Shown: positions 1 through 7,830 of the stretch, piece after piece
Layout of the letters: each line of letters starts with the position of its first letter
Position numbering within the stretch: position 1 is the first letter of the stretch
Origin: an uncultured Campylobacter sp.
Lineage (GTDB): Bacteria; Campylobacterota; Campylobacteria; Campylobacterales; Campylobacteraceae
DNA: 60,299 nucleotides
NCBI RefSeq assembly: GCF_938015785.1
Contig: NZ_CALLWC010000035.1
Coordinates: forward strand, 1 to 60,299
Direction: 5' to 3'
Program-made: the position numbers and the translations under genes
Notes under the pieces: generated by a model
Told to the model about the DNA's origin: nothing
Databases searched by the model: none
What the model saw: only the letters and a program-made list of their open reading frames with translations

Positions 1-266
1 AGATTTTCGCCCACCTCGTCCGCAAGCCGCCAGCGCTCGCTTTGCTCGAAAAAGCTTAGCGTCTCATGCAGGACGTGATCGGTAAGATGCGCGCAAAGCG
101 TCCTTAGCGCCTCCCTTTGCTGCGGCGAAAACTCCGCTATCAATGCATACAGCCGCTCGCACCGCGCGCCTTTCATCCGACCGCTTACGACCCCGTCCAA
201 CCACGCCAGCGACCCGTCTCTGAGCTGCCGCACATACTCTCGTCCGAAACTCTGCAAAACATCCAT
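1..266 (-). CDS. Uncharacterised protein, N-terminal part (runs off window)
   Basis: An open frame starts with ATG at 266 (MDVLQSFGREYVRQL...) and stays open for 88 codons to the window edge, so only the N-terminus is seen. The residues are mixed charged and hydrophobic and look helical, with no signal peptide or membrane segment. Codon use, including GCG/GAG/CGC, matches the neighbouring real genes. I do not recognise the family. It lies downstream of a minus-strand run of other small uncharacterised genes, separated by about 370 bases. Confidence 0.55.
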   Translation of the reverse strand, partial: MDVLQSFGREYVRQLRDGSLAWLDGVVSGRMKGARCERLYALIAEFSPQQREALRTLCAHLTDHVLHETLSFFEQSERWRLADEVGEN

Positions 267-638
267 TTTTCAGACCTTGCGTTTAAATTTTAAAATTTTT
301 GGCGCCTCGCCTAAATTTAGATCGAAATTTACTTCCTAAGCCCGTTTAAGCTTTTTGCGTCCTAAATACGGCGAGCCGCCGCATTCACCTTTTATAAAAT
401 TCTACTTAGCGAGCGCCGTTTTTTATCGTTTGCGCTGCTATTTTACCGCGCCGCAAAATTCGCGCTGCACCTCAAAGCCCAGCGCCGTTTAAATTTTAAA
501 ATCCGAAAGCTCGCGACCGAAATTTTAAAATTTAAGGCTCGATGAAATGCGTTTCGGCGCGATGGTATGCGCCGCTTGAAACTTTAAATTTTAAAAACTC
601 GCACTTCGCCTCAAAGCCCGCTAGCGGGACTAAATTTA
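267..638. other. Non-coding gap with A+T-palindrome words
   Basis: No convincing gene in either strand; the short plus-strand frame at 542-796 has shadow-like composition. The gap holds several AAATTTTAAA words (near 283, 492, 525 and 582) separated by G+C-rich spacers, the pattern seen in most other gaps of this window. Confidence 0.5.
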
Positions 639-986
639 TCAAGCCGATGTCGCCCAGACGCGTAAAAATCGCTGTCCGCTCGCCTCAAACGAGCACTCCT
701 GCCAGTCCCAGTCGTTCTCGCCGCCCATTGCGAAATTTCGAGGCTCGTCAGATAGAGCCGCCGCGCTTAAAGCAGCCGTTATCCGCTCCTTCATAAAATC
801 ATCGGGCTCGCAGGGCGTAAATTTTTCAAATTTTATCTCGTAAAGGGAGGCGAGCCCAAAGTCCGCGCGCACGAGCTTGCCGCACTGCTGCGCGAACTCC
901 GCCGCGCTACATTCGTGCTTTGGGGCGTAGTACCAAACCTCTAGCTCCTCGATGCTTTCGCCCCCAAATTTTATGGATTTTATCAT
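639..986 (-). CDS. Uncharacterised small protein, about 115 aa
   Basis: The frame opens at 998, but the start at 986 (MIKSIKFGGESIEEL) is preferred because GGGAG lies just upstream of it and the four extra residues have no ribosome site of their own. The protein is acidic, soluble and rich in aromatic residues, with the C-terminal stretch DWDWQECSFEASGQRFLRVW. It has no signal peptide or transmembrane segment. I do not recognise the family; size and composition would suit an immunity-type or accessory protein, but nothing proves it. It is the last readable gene of a minus-strand run that starts near 3604. Confidence 0.55.
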   Translation of the reverse strand: MIKSIKFGGESIEELEVWYYAPKHECSAAEFAQQCGKLVRADFGLASLYEIKFEKFTPCEPDDFMKERITAALSAAALSDEPRNFAMGGENDWDWQECSFEASGQRFLRVWATSA

Positions 987-1146
987 TCTGACTCCCATTT
1001 CGCTCGTCGCGGCGGTTTAAATTTCGTCGCTTAAATTTTGTTTGCACTCATGCGGCGCAGGTCTTACGCGCAGGATCAAACTCTCGCTATTCGGCGCAAG
1101 CATGCCGTGCGGGCAAATTTTAAATTTAATCCGCCACACTTTAAAT

Positions 1147-1690
1147 TCAGACGCCGAAGTCCGCCCGCATCCCCTCTTTGCCTTTCGGCGTAAAATAACA
1201 AACGATGTAGCAGAGCATTCGGTCTTTACAGTCGTATTTGGCTTCGAGAGCCTCGATAATGCGCGCAAATTCCTGCGGCGGCTTGTCCGCAAAGGCGCCT
1301 CGCAACTCCTCTGCGGCGATATGTCGCGGGCTAAGGAGCAGATACGCCGCGCCGCCGTCCTCATCCTCGCTGATGGCGCGTAAAATTTCATCGCTCGCGC
1401 GAATGCCCCTTGCCGCCACATTCGCGCAGGCTTAAAAATGCCGCGCCGCCGTCAGCGTCCAAAGACTTTTCGTTTGGAATTTGAGCGCGTAAAGCGCCTT
1501 CATTTAAGCTCTCCTCGCTCGCGACCTCGATAAAAACGTCCGTGCCGAGCAGATAGTATATCCGCTCAAACTCGCTTTCGTACTCCCAGCCGTCAAATTT
1601 AGCGACAAATTCGCGCACCCGCTCGTCCGCTTCGCAGCCGAACATCATCGCGTCGCTATCTGAAATTTTAACGATATAAGGCTCGTTCAT
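1147..1690 (-). pseudogene. Uncharacterised gene split by a frameshift near 1419
   Basis: Two overlapping minus-strand frames read as one protein. The first (1690 to 1388, MNEPYIVKISDSDAMMFG...) ends in SLRECGGKGHSRER. The second is open to 1147 and reads AARGIRASDEILRAISEDED. Removing one base near 1419-1422 would join them as ...LSLREVAARGIRASDEIL..., giving about 180 aa. Both halves carry a similar phrase (DADGGAAFLSLR and DEDGGAAYLLLSPR), which suggests an internal duplication and supports a single original gene. The alternative is two translationally coupled genes, the second starting at ATG 1419, but that start lacks a Shine-Dalgarno sequence. Function unknown; no export signal. Confidence 0.5.
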
Positions 1691-1705
1691 GAGGCTTTTC
1701 GAATT

Positions 1706-3142
1706 TTATTGCGGCTCGCACTTTCCGTAAAACCACTCGCGAGTTTCGTTTAGCTTAAACTCGCCGTCCTTTAGAAAATACTGCTTGCTGCTTTTGATCG
1801 CGTTTTCGTCCGTAGCTATGTAATCGCCGATGAAGCCGCGATCCAGGACGTCGCGCGCTAAAATTTCAGGCTCAAAGACGTTTTGCGTCCTTTGCGTCTC
1901 GCGCCATTTGCCGTTCTCATCAGGCTCGCGCAGGATGATGGAGATGTTATTGCCCGCCTCGTCGTAGTCGTAGATATACTCGTACTGCTTGCCGTCGGAA
2001 GCCGTGCGATTTTTTATCACGTTGCCGCGCGCATCATAGCCAAACTCGTTTTCAAACACGACCTCCCAGCGTTGCGACTCCTCGCGCCAAAGCGCGGTTT
2101 GCTCGCGTAGCAACCTGCGTTCCTCGGTCTCCTCGTGCACGTTTTTGTAGTACTCCCTCCACTCGCTTTTTGCGGCGTCCCAGCGCGATTTTAGCTCGCT
2201 AAAGCGCCTATGCTTAGGCTCGATCTTGCGCAAGATCTTTTCATCGCGCTGCCATGTGTCGTCCTTCCATATAAAATTTATCTCGCTGCGCGTCCCGTCC
2301 GCAGCCGTAAAGACGGTACGTTTTGTAAGCGGCACCCATTTGCCGCGCCACGCGTAGCCTTCGGAGCCTGCGTAAACGTCGCCGTTGTAGTGATATATCG
2401 ATTTTTCGTACGGCATCCATTTTTTCGCTTTGGCGTTCCATTCATAGGTCGCTACGAAATTGTTTCTGTCGCTTTCATCGACAATCCTTTTTGTAAGGTG
2501 TGTCGGCGTCCATCTGCCCTTTTTTAGCGTGAAATTTTCCAAAATTTCCGTTTTGCTCTCGCGCTTTTCGACGGCTTTTTCACCCTCGTATGGCTTGCCG
2601 TCCTTTTGCAGACTAAAATAAATTTTCGAGCCGTCCTTTGCGATCTCCTGCTTGCTTATCGCCGTTTCGCGAAATTTGTTTGTATTCGCGTCCCAGTCGT
2701 ATTCGATATTTTCGATCTCGCGCTCGCCGCTTTCGTCAAATTTGCTGAAGCTTTTCGATACGGAGGTTCCCTCTTCGCCGCTCTTTTTGTAGATTTTTTC
2801 TAGGCGGCGGGTTTTGGCGTCGTAGTTTTGGCTCACTTCATATTCGTAGCGCGGCACGGCGCCGCCCTCTGTTTTATAACTCGTCTTTTGCAGACAAATT
2901 TTATCCGCCGCCGCATGTTTCGTCGCCGCCTCGCCCGTTTCGGTCGCGCCCGCAGGCATCGCAAGCGTTAATGTCGCCGCTAAAACAGAGCCTGCTAAAA
3001 CTGCCGCCTGCGCTCGAAGCTTGTCTGCCGAAACCGCCGCCCGCACCTTAAAAGCGCCCGCCGAAACAATCGCTCGCGCCTTTAAATTTAGCGCCGTGAA
3101 ATCTGCCGCATCCTCGGGTGAAATTTTAAAAACACCTCTCAT
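1706..3142 (-). CDS. Exported Trp-repeat protein, copy A
   Basis: 478 aa. The start at 3142 is supported by AAAGGAGCGGTC directly upstream. An unusually long basic N-region of about 45 residues precedes a hydrophobic segment (AVLAGSVLAATLTLAMPAGA, about residues 47-66), so the protein is probably exported. The mature part repeats a motif of a glycine or charged pair, Trp and polar residues (KKGRW, KAKKW, WRGKW, KDDTW, AKSEW, ESQRW, ENGKW), each followed by a Tyr-rich strand, about every 25-50 residues. The C-terminus (YIYDYDEAGNN...NGKWRETQRT) matches the copy at 3837-5072, so the two are paralogues. Probable periplasmic or surface beta-repeat protein of unknown function. Confidence 0.7.
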   Translation of the reverse strand: MRGVFKISPEDAADFTALNLKARAIVSAGAFKVRAAVSADKLRAQAAVLAGSVLAATLTLAMPAGATETGEAATKHAAADKICLQKTSYKTEGGAVPRYEYEVSQNYDAKTRRLEKIYKKSGEEGTSVSKSFSKFDESGEREIENIEYDWDANTNKFRETAISKQEIAKDGSKIYFSLQKDGKPYEGEKAVEKRESKTEILENFTLKKGRWTPTHLTKRIVDESDRNNFVATYEWNAKAKKWMPYEKSIYHYNGDVYAGSEGYAWRGKWVPLTKRTVFTAADGTRSEINFIWKDDTWQRDEKILRKIEPKHRRFSELKSRWDAAKSEWREYYKNVHEETEERRLLREQTALWREESQRWEVVFENEFGYDARGNVIKNRTASDGKQYEYIYDYDEAGNNISIILREPDENGKWRETQRTQNVFEPEILARDVLDRGFIGDYIATDENAIKSSKQYFLKDGEFKLNETREWFYGKCEPQ

Positions 3143-3175
3143 GACCGCTCCTTTTATCTGAATTTTAAATCATGC

Positions 3176-3604
3176 CTACCACTTTATATCCTCGCTCGAA
3201 AAGGCTCTCTCGCCTTCGTAAATTTTCTCATAGCGGCTTAGCTTGCCCTCTTTGAAATAGCCGATGAAATAGCTTGCCGATTTTTCGGCCTGCTCTTGCG
3301 AAATTTCATCGTAGAGGCGGGCGGGCTCCTTTGATTTTTGTTTATGCAGGCACTAACAGCTGCGAAAATAGCGCCTTTTGATTTTAAAATTTTGCGCCTC
3401 GTCGCCTTGCTCGTCTGCGCGCTTTGTTGCGCTTATTTCGCCACTCTGCTTGTCTGCGAGCGCCCGATCCTCTCTTTCGCCGCCTTGCATCTTCTGTTTT
3501 TGTCCGCTTGCCGCGCCGTGATCTTGCGCCTCTACGGCGCCAAAACAGATACTCGCCAAAATTAAAGCCGAAATAGCCGTTCTTGTCGCTCTGGGTAAAG
3601 CCAT
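3176..3604 (-). pseudogene. Small exported protein gene with an in-frame TAG
   Basis: ATG at 3604 opens a frame with a clear signal peptide (MALPRATRTAISALILASICFGAVEA) and a Gln/Lys/Glu-rich segment, ending at TAG 3353-3355. The same frame continues directly behind the TAG as CLHKQKSKEPARLYDEISQE and then SYFIGYFKEGKLSRYEKIYE, and stops properly at 3176 (DIKW), 31 bases before the ATG of the next gene. The sequence after the stop is clearly protein-like, so this is one gene of 142 codons broken by a single nonsense codon. The FKEGKLSRYEKIYE end resembles the C-termini of the two flanking Trp-repeat proteins, so it may be a short relative. Confidence 0.55.
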
Positions 3605-3793
3605 TTTTCAACCTTTTCTTTTACCGCCGCTGCGTGCGGACCTGCTGCGGCGTAGGATTTAAATTTTAAAATTTATGCGGTGCGCAAATACCTCCGCGCT
3701 AGCTAAATTTAACCGCATAGCTCGCGCCGCGCCCGTTAAATTTAAACGCCACGCCGATAAAATTTAATCGCAGCGCTCGCGCAAGGCCGCGCA

Positions 3794-3820
3794 GGTAAAA
3801 TTTAGCCGCGAAATTTTACC
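3794..3820 (-). terminator. Perfect 10-bp hairpin behind copy B
   Basis: GGTAAAATTT and AAATTTTACC pair perfectly around the 7-base loop AGCCGCG, 17 bases past the stop codon of the minus-strand gene at 3837-5072. There is no separate long T run, but the A+T arm itself gives a weak one. Likely transcription end. Confidence 0.45.
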
Positions 3821-3836
3821 GACGCATCTTCAAACG

Positions 3837-5072
3837 CTACTTTATCTTTTTGTATTTCCATGTCTGCTCCGTTATGAGCTTAGGCTTACCGTCTTTAAGC
3901 TTAAATTCCTTAAAGCTCGTTATCGCGTAGGCGCTAGGCATCTCAAACATCATCAGCGCGGCTCCGTATCCCACGCTATCGGCTGGGATTGCGGTATCGT
4001 AAGTGGCCTCCGAGCGCCCGGTTTGCACCCATTTGCCGCTCGCGTCAAGCTTGTAGATATCCATCGCCGTATTGCTGCCGCGCTCGTCGTAGCTATAGAC
4101 GTATTTGCCGCTACTGGAATTTGATTCAAAGCTTTGCACGAGCGGGCGCTCGCCCGATTTGTCGTAAATTTCGCCGTTTGAGTAGCTTTTGACCCAATCT
4201 TTAAGCTGCTCATCCCACAAATAAGAGGTCATATTAAGATCTGCGCCCTTCTTGATAGCGGTTTGTTTGCTCATATTATCCCATGCGCCCTTCTCGTCGT
4301 TCCAGATGAAGCTCGTAACGATCCCCTCGCCTTTCGCGGCATCAAGCTCGTGCTTACTCATCGTCGCGTTTTGCCACGCGCCGTCCTTAAAGGTGCTGCG
4401 GATCTGCTCGTAGCTGCCGTTTCGATCGCCGTTAAGCATCTCTCGCTCGCTGTTTTGCCACGCGCCGTTTACAAACTCGTAGGTTACGTATCCGTTCATC
4501 TTTCCTGAGCCGTCATAGAAAATTTCGGTCTTATCTTTGGGCTGCCAGCTCTTGCCATCCCATTTGAAGCTTATCGTAAGCTCTTCCTTATCCCACGCGT
4601 TTTTTACGGATCTGTTCATGCTATCTTTCTGCCATTTGCCCTTTACAAGCTTATATCGCACATCCTGCGTCGCGTTACCGTCGTAGCTGGAGACGGTTTT
4701 GCTCGCATTGCGCGTGCCGTCATCCGCTATTGAATTCGTCTCGCGCGTAGTGACATTACCCTTTACGCTTTCCGTGTAGTCTTCTATTTTTTTCCACTTG
4801 CCGCTTTTAAGATCGAGGTTAAATACTTCAAATTTAACCATTCCCCCCTTTTTGTCAAAGTAGCTGATTTCTTTGTAGCTAGAGCCCAGGTCGTCCGAGG
4901 AGTTCGTATCTCTTATCTGCTCCAGCTTGCGCGCCGCCGCATCGTAGCTTAGATGCGTGCTCTCCTTGCGCTCCCCGAGTGAGCTGTAGCTCATACTTTG
5001 CACCATATACTCATACTCCTTGGCAAACGCCGCCACACAGAGCAGCGCAAGTATCGTAGCGAGCTTTTTCAT
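3837..5072 (-). CDS. Exported Trp-repeat protein, copy B
   Basis: 411 aa from ATG 5072, chosen because GGAGAGAGG precedes it and it opens a classical signal peptide (MKKLATILALLCVAAFA). The frame extends upstream to 5210, but that part lacks a ribosome site. The mature protein has about eight Trp repeats (SGKWKK, KGKWQK, GKSWQP, NGAWQN, DGAWQN, KGAWDN, LKDWVK, SGKWVQ) separated by Tyr/Ser/Asp-rich strands, and a YSYDERGSN segment recalling YD-type repeats. It is a paralogue of the 1706-3142 gene; the broken gene at 3176-3604 lies between them. A -10-like TATAAT lies at 5100-5105. Probably periplasmic or surface exposed; function unknown. Confidence 0.72.
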   Translation of the reverse strand: MKKLATILALLCVAAFAKEYEYMVQSMSYSSLGERKESTHLSYDAAARKLEQIRDTNSSDDLGSSYKEISYFDKKGGMVKFEVFNLDLKSGKWKKIEDYTESVKGNVTTRETNSIADDGTRNASKTVSSYDGNATQDVRYKLVKGKWQKDSMNRSVKNAWDKEELTISFKWDGKSWQPKDKTEIFYDGSGKMNGYVTYEFVNGAWQNSEREMLNGDRNGSYEQIRSTFKDGAWQNATMSKHELDAAKGEGIVTSFIWNDEKGAWDNMSKQTAIKKGADLNMTSYLWDEQLKDWVKSYSNGEIYDKSGERPLVQSFESNSSSGKYVYSYDERGSNTAMDIYKLDASGKWVQTGRSEATYDTAIPADSVGYGAALMMFEMPSAYAITSFKEFKLKDGKPKLITEQTWKYKKIK

Positions 5073-5099
5073 CCTCTCTCCTTGGAAAAATTTTTGATA

Positions 5100-5105
5100 A
5101 TTATA
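5100..5105 (-). promoter_or_regulatory. -10 hexamer for the copy B gene
   Basis: On the minus strand TATAAT lies 28 bases ahead of ATG 5072, within an ATTATATAAT palindrome. No clear -35 box, as is usual in Campylobacter promoters. Confidence 0.4.
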
Positions 5106-5372
5106 TAATGTTCGTATATAAAAACGGATAAAATTTCGGCGTGCGGATAAATTTAAAAGACTCGGATTTTGAGACGACGCCAGCGGAATTTTATGCTGCG
5201 ATATGCTCATGAAATTCTGCGTAGATCGGCGAGCGGAATTTTATGTCGCCGAAGCGCCGGTTTTACTCAAATATACGGCGCAAATTTTACGCAAGCCGCT
5301 AGGAGGCGCCTTTGGGTGAATTTAAGAGAAATTTCTATAAAATTTCGGCTCAAATTACATTAAGGAGCACTT

Positions 5373-5696
5373 ATGGGATACTTTTATTTGGGCATTGCGA
5401 TAGTTTTGGAGCTAGCGGGGACCAACTGCATGAAGCTCTCGGACGGATTTAGTAAGCTGAATTATTCTCTAGCCACGCTAGCGGCATACGGTGCGTGCTT
5501 TTATTTCTTGGCTCTCGCGCTAAAAACGGTAAAGCTTAGCATCGCTTACGCCACGTGGGGTGGGCTTGGCATAGTGTTAGCGTCGCTGCTTTCGGTGTTT
5601 TACTTCCACGAAAAACTCTCTGCGCCCGCGATCTGCGGCATAGCGCTCATCGTGATAGGCACGGCGATGTGTAATTTCTTCGGCGCAGGGCACTAA
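5373..5696 (+). CDS. Small multidrug resistance (SMR) family efflux protein
   Basis: 107 aa, with AAGGAG ahead of the ATG. Four hydrophobic helices fill the protein, the usual SMR length. The membrane-embedded Glu of the family is at position 13 (VLELAGTNCMKLSDG) and the signature AYATWGGLGIV is at about 59-69 with Trp62. SMR proteins are inner-membrane dimers that exchange protons for cationic compounds or guanidinium derivatives. Composition is nearer the EmrE/EbrA type than SugE, but substrate cannot be read from sequence. It stands alone on the plus strand between minus-strand genes, with a possible -10 TATAAA at 5336-5341. Confidence 0.85.
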   Translation: MGYFYLGIAIVLELAGTNCMKLSDGFSKLNYSLATLAAYGACFYFLALALKTVKLSIAYATWGGLGIVLASLLSVFYFHEKLSAPAICGIALIVIGTAMCNFFGAGH

Positions 5697-5785
5697 GGTC
5701 GCGCGCCTTTACGAGCTAGCAATGCGTTTAAATTTGGGCGAGGAATAGGGTGTAAAAGCGGATCGAATGACGCAGTGGCTAAATT

Positions 5786-6751
5786 TTAAGCCGCCCAATC
5801 TCGCAAAAATTTCTTATCGATCAGATCGTAGTTTTTATACAGCCTGCGCAGCTCGTCTCGCACCTCCATCAGCGCAAAGCCGAGCAGATTTTGCCCGCGC
5901 CACGTGCTCGGACGGCTTGCGTTTTCGCTCTGTCGCCCAAGGCCGATACCTCAAATTTTATCTAGCGGGCTGGCCTCAACTAAAATTTTATCTCCCGTCG
6001 CGAGCAAAAAGCGCATCATCGCGGGATTTTGCGTGAATTTATAGTAATTGCCGCTTAGCACGACGCTGTAGCGCACCTCGCCCCAGAGCCGCTCATCAAA
6101 GCCCCGCACCTGCCTGCCGAGCGCTTTCATCTGCTTTGCATCGCGACTCTGCATTATCCGCGCCCACGTCTGTTCGTCGCCGAATATTTGCGCCTTACTC
6201 GCCATCATAAACTGCTCGGCGCAGAGATACTCATCGGCATCTACGGCAAAAGGCGAGCTCTGCCACTACCCGAGGCAGGATTCGTCCGCGGCCGCATCCG
6301 GCTTGTAGAAAAATAGAAATTCGTGCGCTTCGGAAGAATTTATTAGCGAGGTTTTGTCGTATTTCGCCGCTCCGCCTGCTCGCCAAAACGGCACGCCCTC
6401 GCGGTAGAAATCGTCTATGTCGTCCGTAAGATCGCCCCTAAGCTCATCACGCTCACTAAATTCCAAATTTCGTGCCTCCGAGCAGCATCTGTCGCCGCCA
6501 TGCGCACATTTTACGCGCTCATTTTCAGACGTCTCGTTTAGCTCATCCCAGCCGCCGTAGTGCCAAAAGCAAGGGTAGGGAAAGGTCCATGCATACGCTC
6601 TTTGCACCGCTTTATCCAGCCGCTCGAACCACTGCCAAAATTTAAATTTATAATCCTCTGTCGCGCCCATCCGCCAGCCGAGCGAAAACTCACTAAGAGC
6701 GGGGTATTTGATCCACGGCGGCGGCATCACGTTTTTTAAAATTTCGCTCAC
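5786..6751 (-). pseudogene. NADAR (YbiA-like) family gene with two in-frame nonsense codons
   Basis: One frame of 322 codons runs from ATG 6751 to TAA 5786, broken by TAG at codon 162 (6266-6268) and TGA at codon 267 (5951-5953). Around the TAG it reads FLFFYKPDAAADESCLG-stop-WQSSPFAVDADEYLCAEQF; around the TGA it reads ILVEASPLDKI-stop-GIGLGRQ. The NADAR domain has EQF near its start, a GNYYKFTQNP motif, and a D-x-I-W-G-I-G-L motif where the Trp codon TGG has become TGA. It ends in STWRGQNLLGFALMEVR. The first 130 residues (YPALSEFSLGWRMGATEDYK...) form a separate N-terminal domain sometimes fused to NADAR. NADAR proteins act on ADP-ribose compounds; some remove ADP-ribose from DNA guanine. 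Both stops fit single transitions (CAG to TAG, TGG to TGA), so the gene is probably dead. Confidence 0.75.
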
Positions 6752-6790
6752 GCCTTTTCCTTAAATTTTATTTTGAAGCATAGTTTGAAA

Positions 6791-6829
6791 TTTGCCTAAA
6801 TTTAGCCTGCGAGCTGAAATTTAGGCAAA
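6791..6829 (-). terminator. 13-bp perfect hairpin
   Basis: TTTGCCTAAATTT (6791-6803) and AAATTTAGGCAAA (6817-6829) pair perfectly around AGCCTGCGAGCTG, which can itself pair AGC with GCT. It lies about 50 bases past the stop of the minus-strand gene at 6880, so it most likely ends that transcript. Confidence 0.55.
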
Positions 6830-6879
6830 ATGCAGCTAAGTTAGCAAAGCCCGCCAGAGGGGTAAGCTTAGCCGCAAAT

Positions 6880-7581
6880 TTAATCGCAGAAGCGCTCGTC
6901 AGTGCGGTATTTCTTGCGCTCGGCGATGTAGTCCGCTCTATTTTTCGGATCGGCGAAATACTGCTTTTGCTTTTGTTGATCGGCTTTGAGCTTTTCTATC
7001 ACTTCCTTTAGAGCCGCCTTGCGGTCGCTAGCGATGGATGGGAATTTATCCGAAAATATCGCCTTGTACGGATGATCCTTTACCCAATCGACCGCCTTTT
7101 CGACTATGATCTGCTGCTTGTCGATGTCGCAAAACGCGTATGGGTTGATCACGTCGCCTGCAAGGTGCATGAAAGCGGAATTTGCCTCGACCGTCTCCAT
7201 AAACATCGCGCCGCTGACGTCGATTACCGAGGCGAAGGAGATGAAGCGGTATTTGCCCGCGTAGAACCAAAACACCGCGTCGTCCTTGAGCCCTAGATCA
7301 TAAGCGCGCGCTGCGACGGTCATCAGCGTGGTTGGAGCGACCATCTCCGGGGCATCTTCGATGATTTTGATCGCCTTTTTTAGGCTTGGCACGTCGTTTT
7401 TCATCAACAGATCGTCGATCGGCTCGTAAACATGCACGTATTCGGGCTTGCCCTCCTTGGCCGAATAAAACGGCGAGATATAGATGTCGATCGAAGTGAT
7501 TTTCTCTACCTTCTCCTCACTCTGGGCGCTCAAAGTCGCAGCCGCCGCCGCACACAGCAGCAGTGAGCGAAATTTTTTCAT
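6880..7581 (-). CDS. Exported protein of unknown function, 233 aa
   Basis: A start at 7581 with GGAGAGACC upstream gives a signal peptide (MKKFRSLLLCAAAAATLSAQS). The mature protein is helical and charged. It contains a region around residues 75-110 (APTTLMTVAARAYDLGLKDDAVFWFYAGKYR) that looks like a tetratricopeptide or Sel1-type helical pair, and a Lys/Gln-rich C-terminal helix. A single Cys pair (FCDIDK, RFCD) may be oxidised in the periplasm. I do not recognise a named family. Transcription appears monocistronic: a promoter-like TATAAT lies upstream and a strong hairpin downstream. Confidence 0.7.
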   Translation of the reverse strand: MKKFRSLLLCAAAAATLSAQSEEKVEKITSIDIYISPFYSAKEGKPEYVHVYEPIDDLLMKNDVPSLKKAIKIIEDAPEMVAPTTLMTVAARAYDLGLKDDAVFWFYAGKYRFISFASVIDVSGAMFMETVEANSAFMHLAGDVINPYAFCDIDKQQIIVEKAVDWVKDHPYKAIFSDKFPSIASDRKAALKEVIEKLKADQQKQKQYFADPKNRADYIAERKKYRTDERFCD

Positions 7582-7620
7582 GGTCTCTCCTTCGGTTAAA
7601 TTTTGTAAATTTGCTTCGTA

Positions 7621-7626
7621 ATTATA
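7621..7626 (-). promoter_or_regulatory. -10 hexamer TATAAT for the 6880-7581 gene
   Basis: A minus-strand TATAAT about 40 bases upstream of ATG 7581, inside AAGGTATAATTACG. The -35 box is not recognisable. Confidence 0.4.
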
Positions 7627-7830
7627 CCTTGAAATTTAAGAGCGCAGCGCTTGATCTGTAATATTTTTAGGATTTTAAATTTTCACGCCGCGACCTTACC
7701 GCGAAGCTTTGCGCAGCTAAATTTAGCTGAAATTTTTGATTTTGGCGGATTTTGTTTCGGTATTTTTACTCCTAAATTTTATCTCGCTCACGCTTAATCG
7801 GAAACGCATTCAGGAACATTTTGTCTTTGC

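Noticed and set aside
3353..6268. Alternative genetic code or stop-codon suppression explaining the in-frame TAG and TGA codons
   Set aside because: Essential genes in the window use TAA, TAG and TGA as normal stops (truB TAA, uvrD TAG, alaS TGA), so pseudogene decay is the simpler reading.
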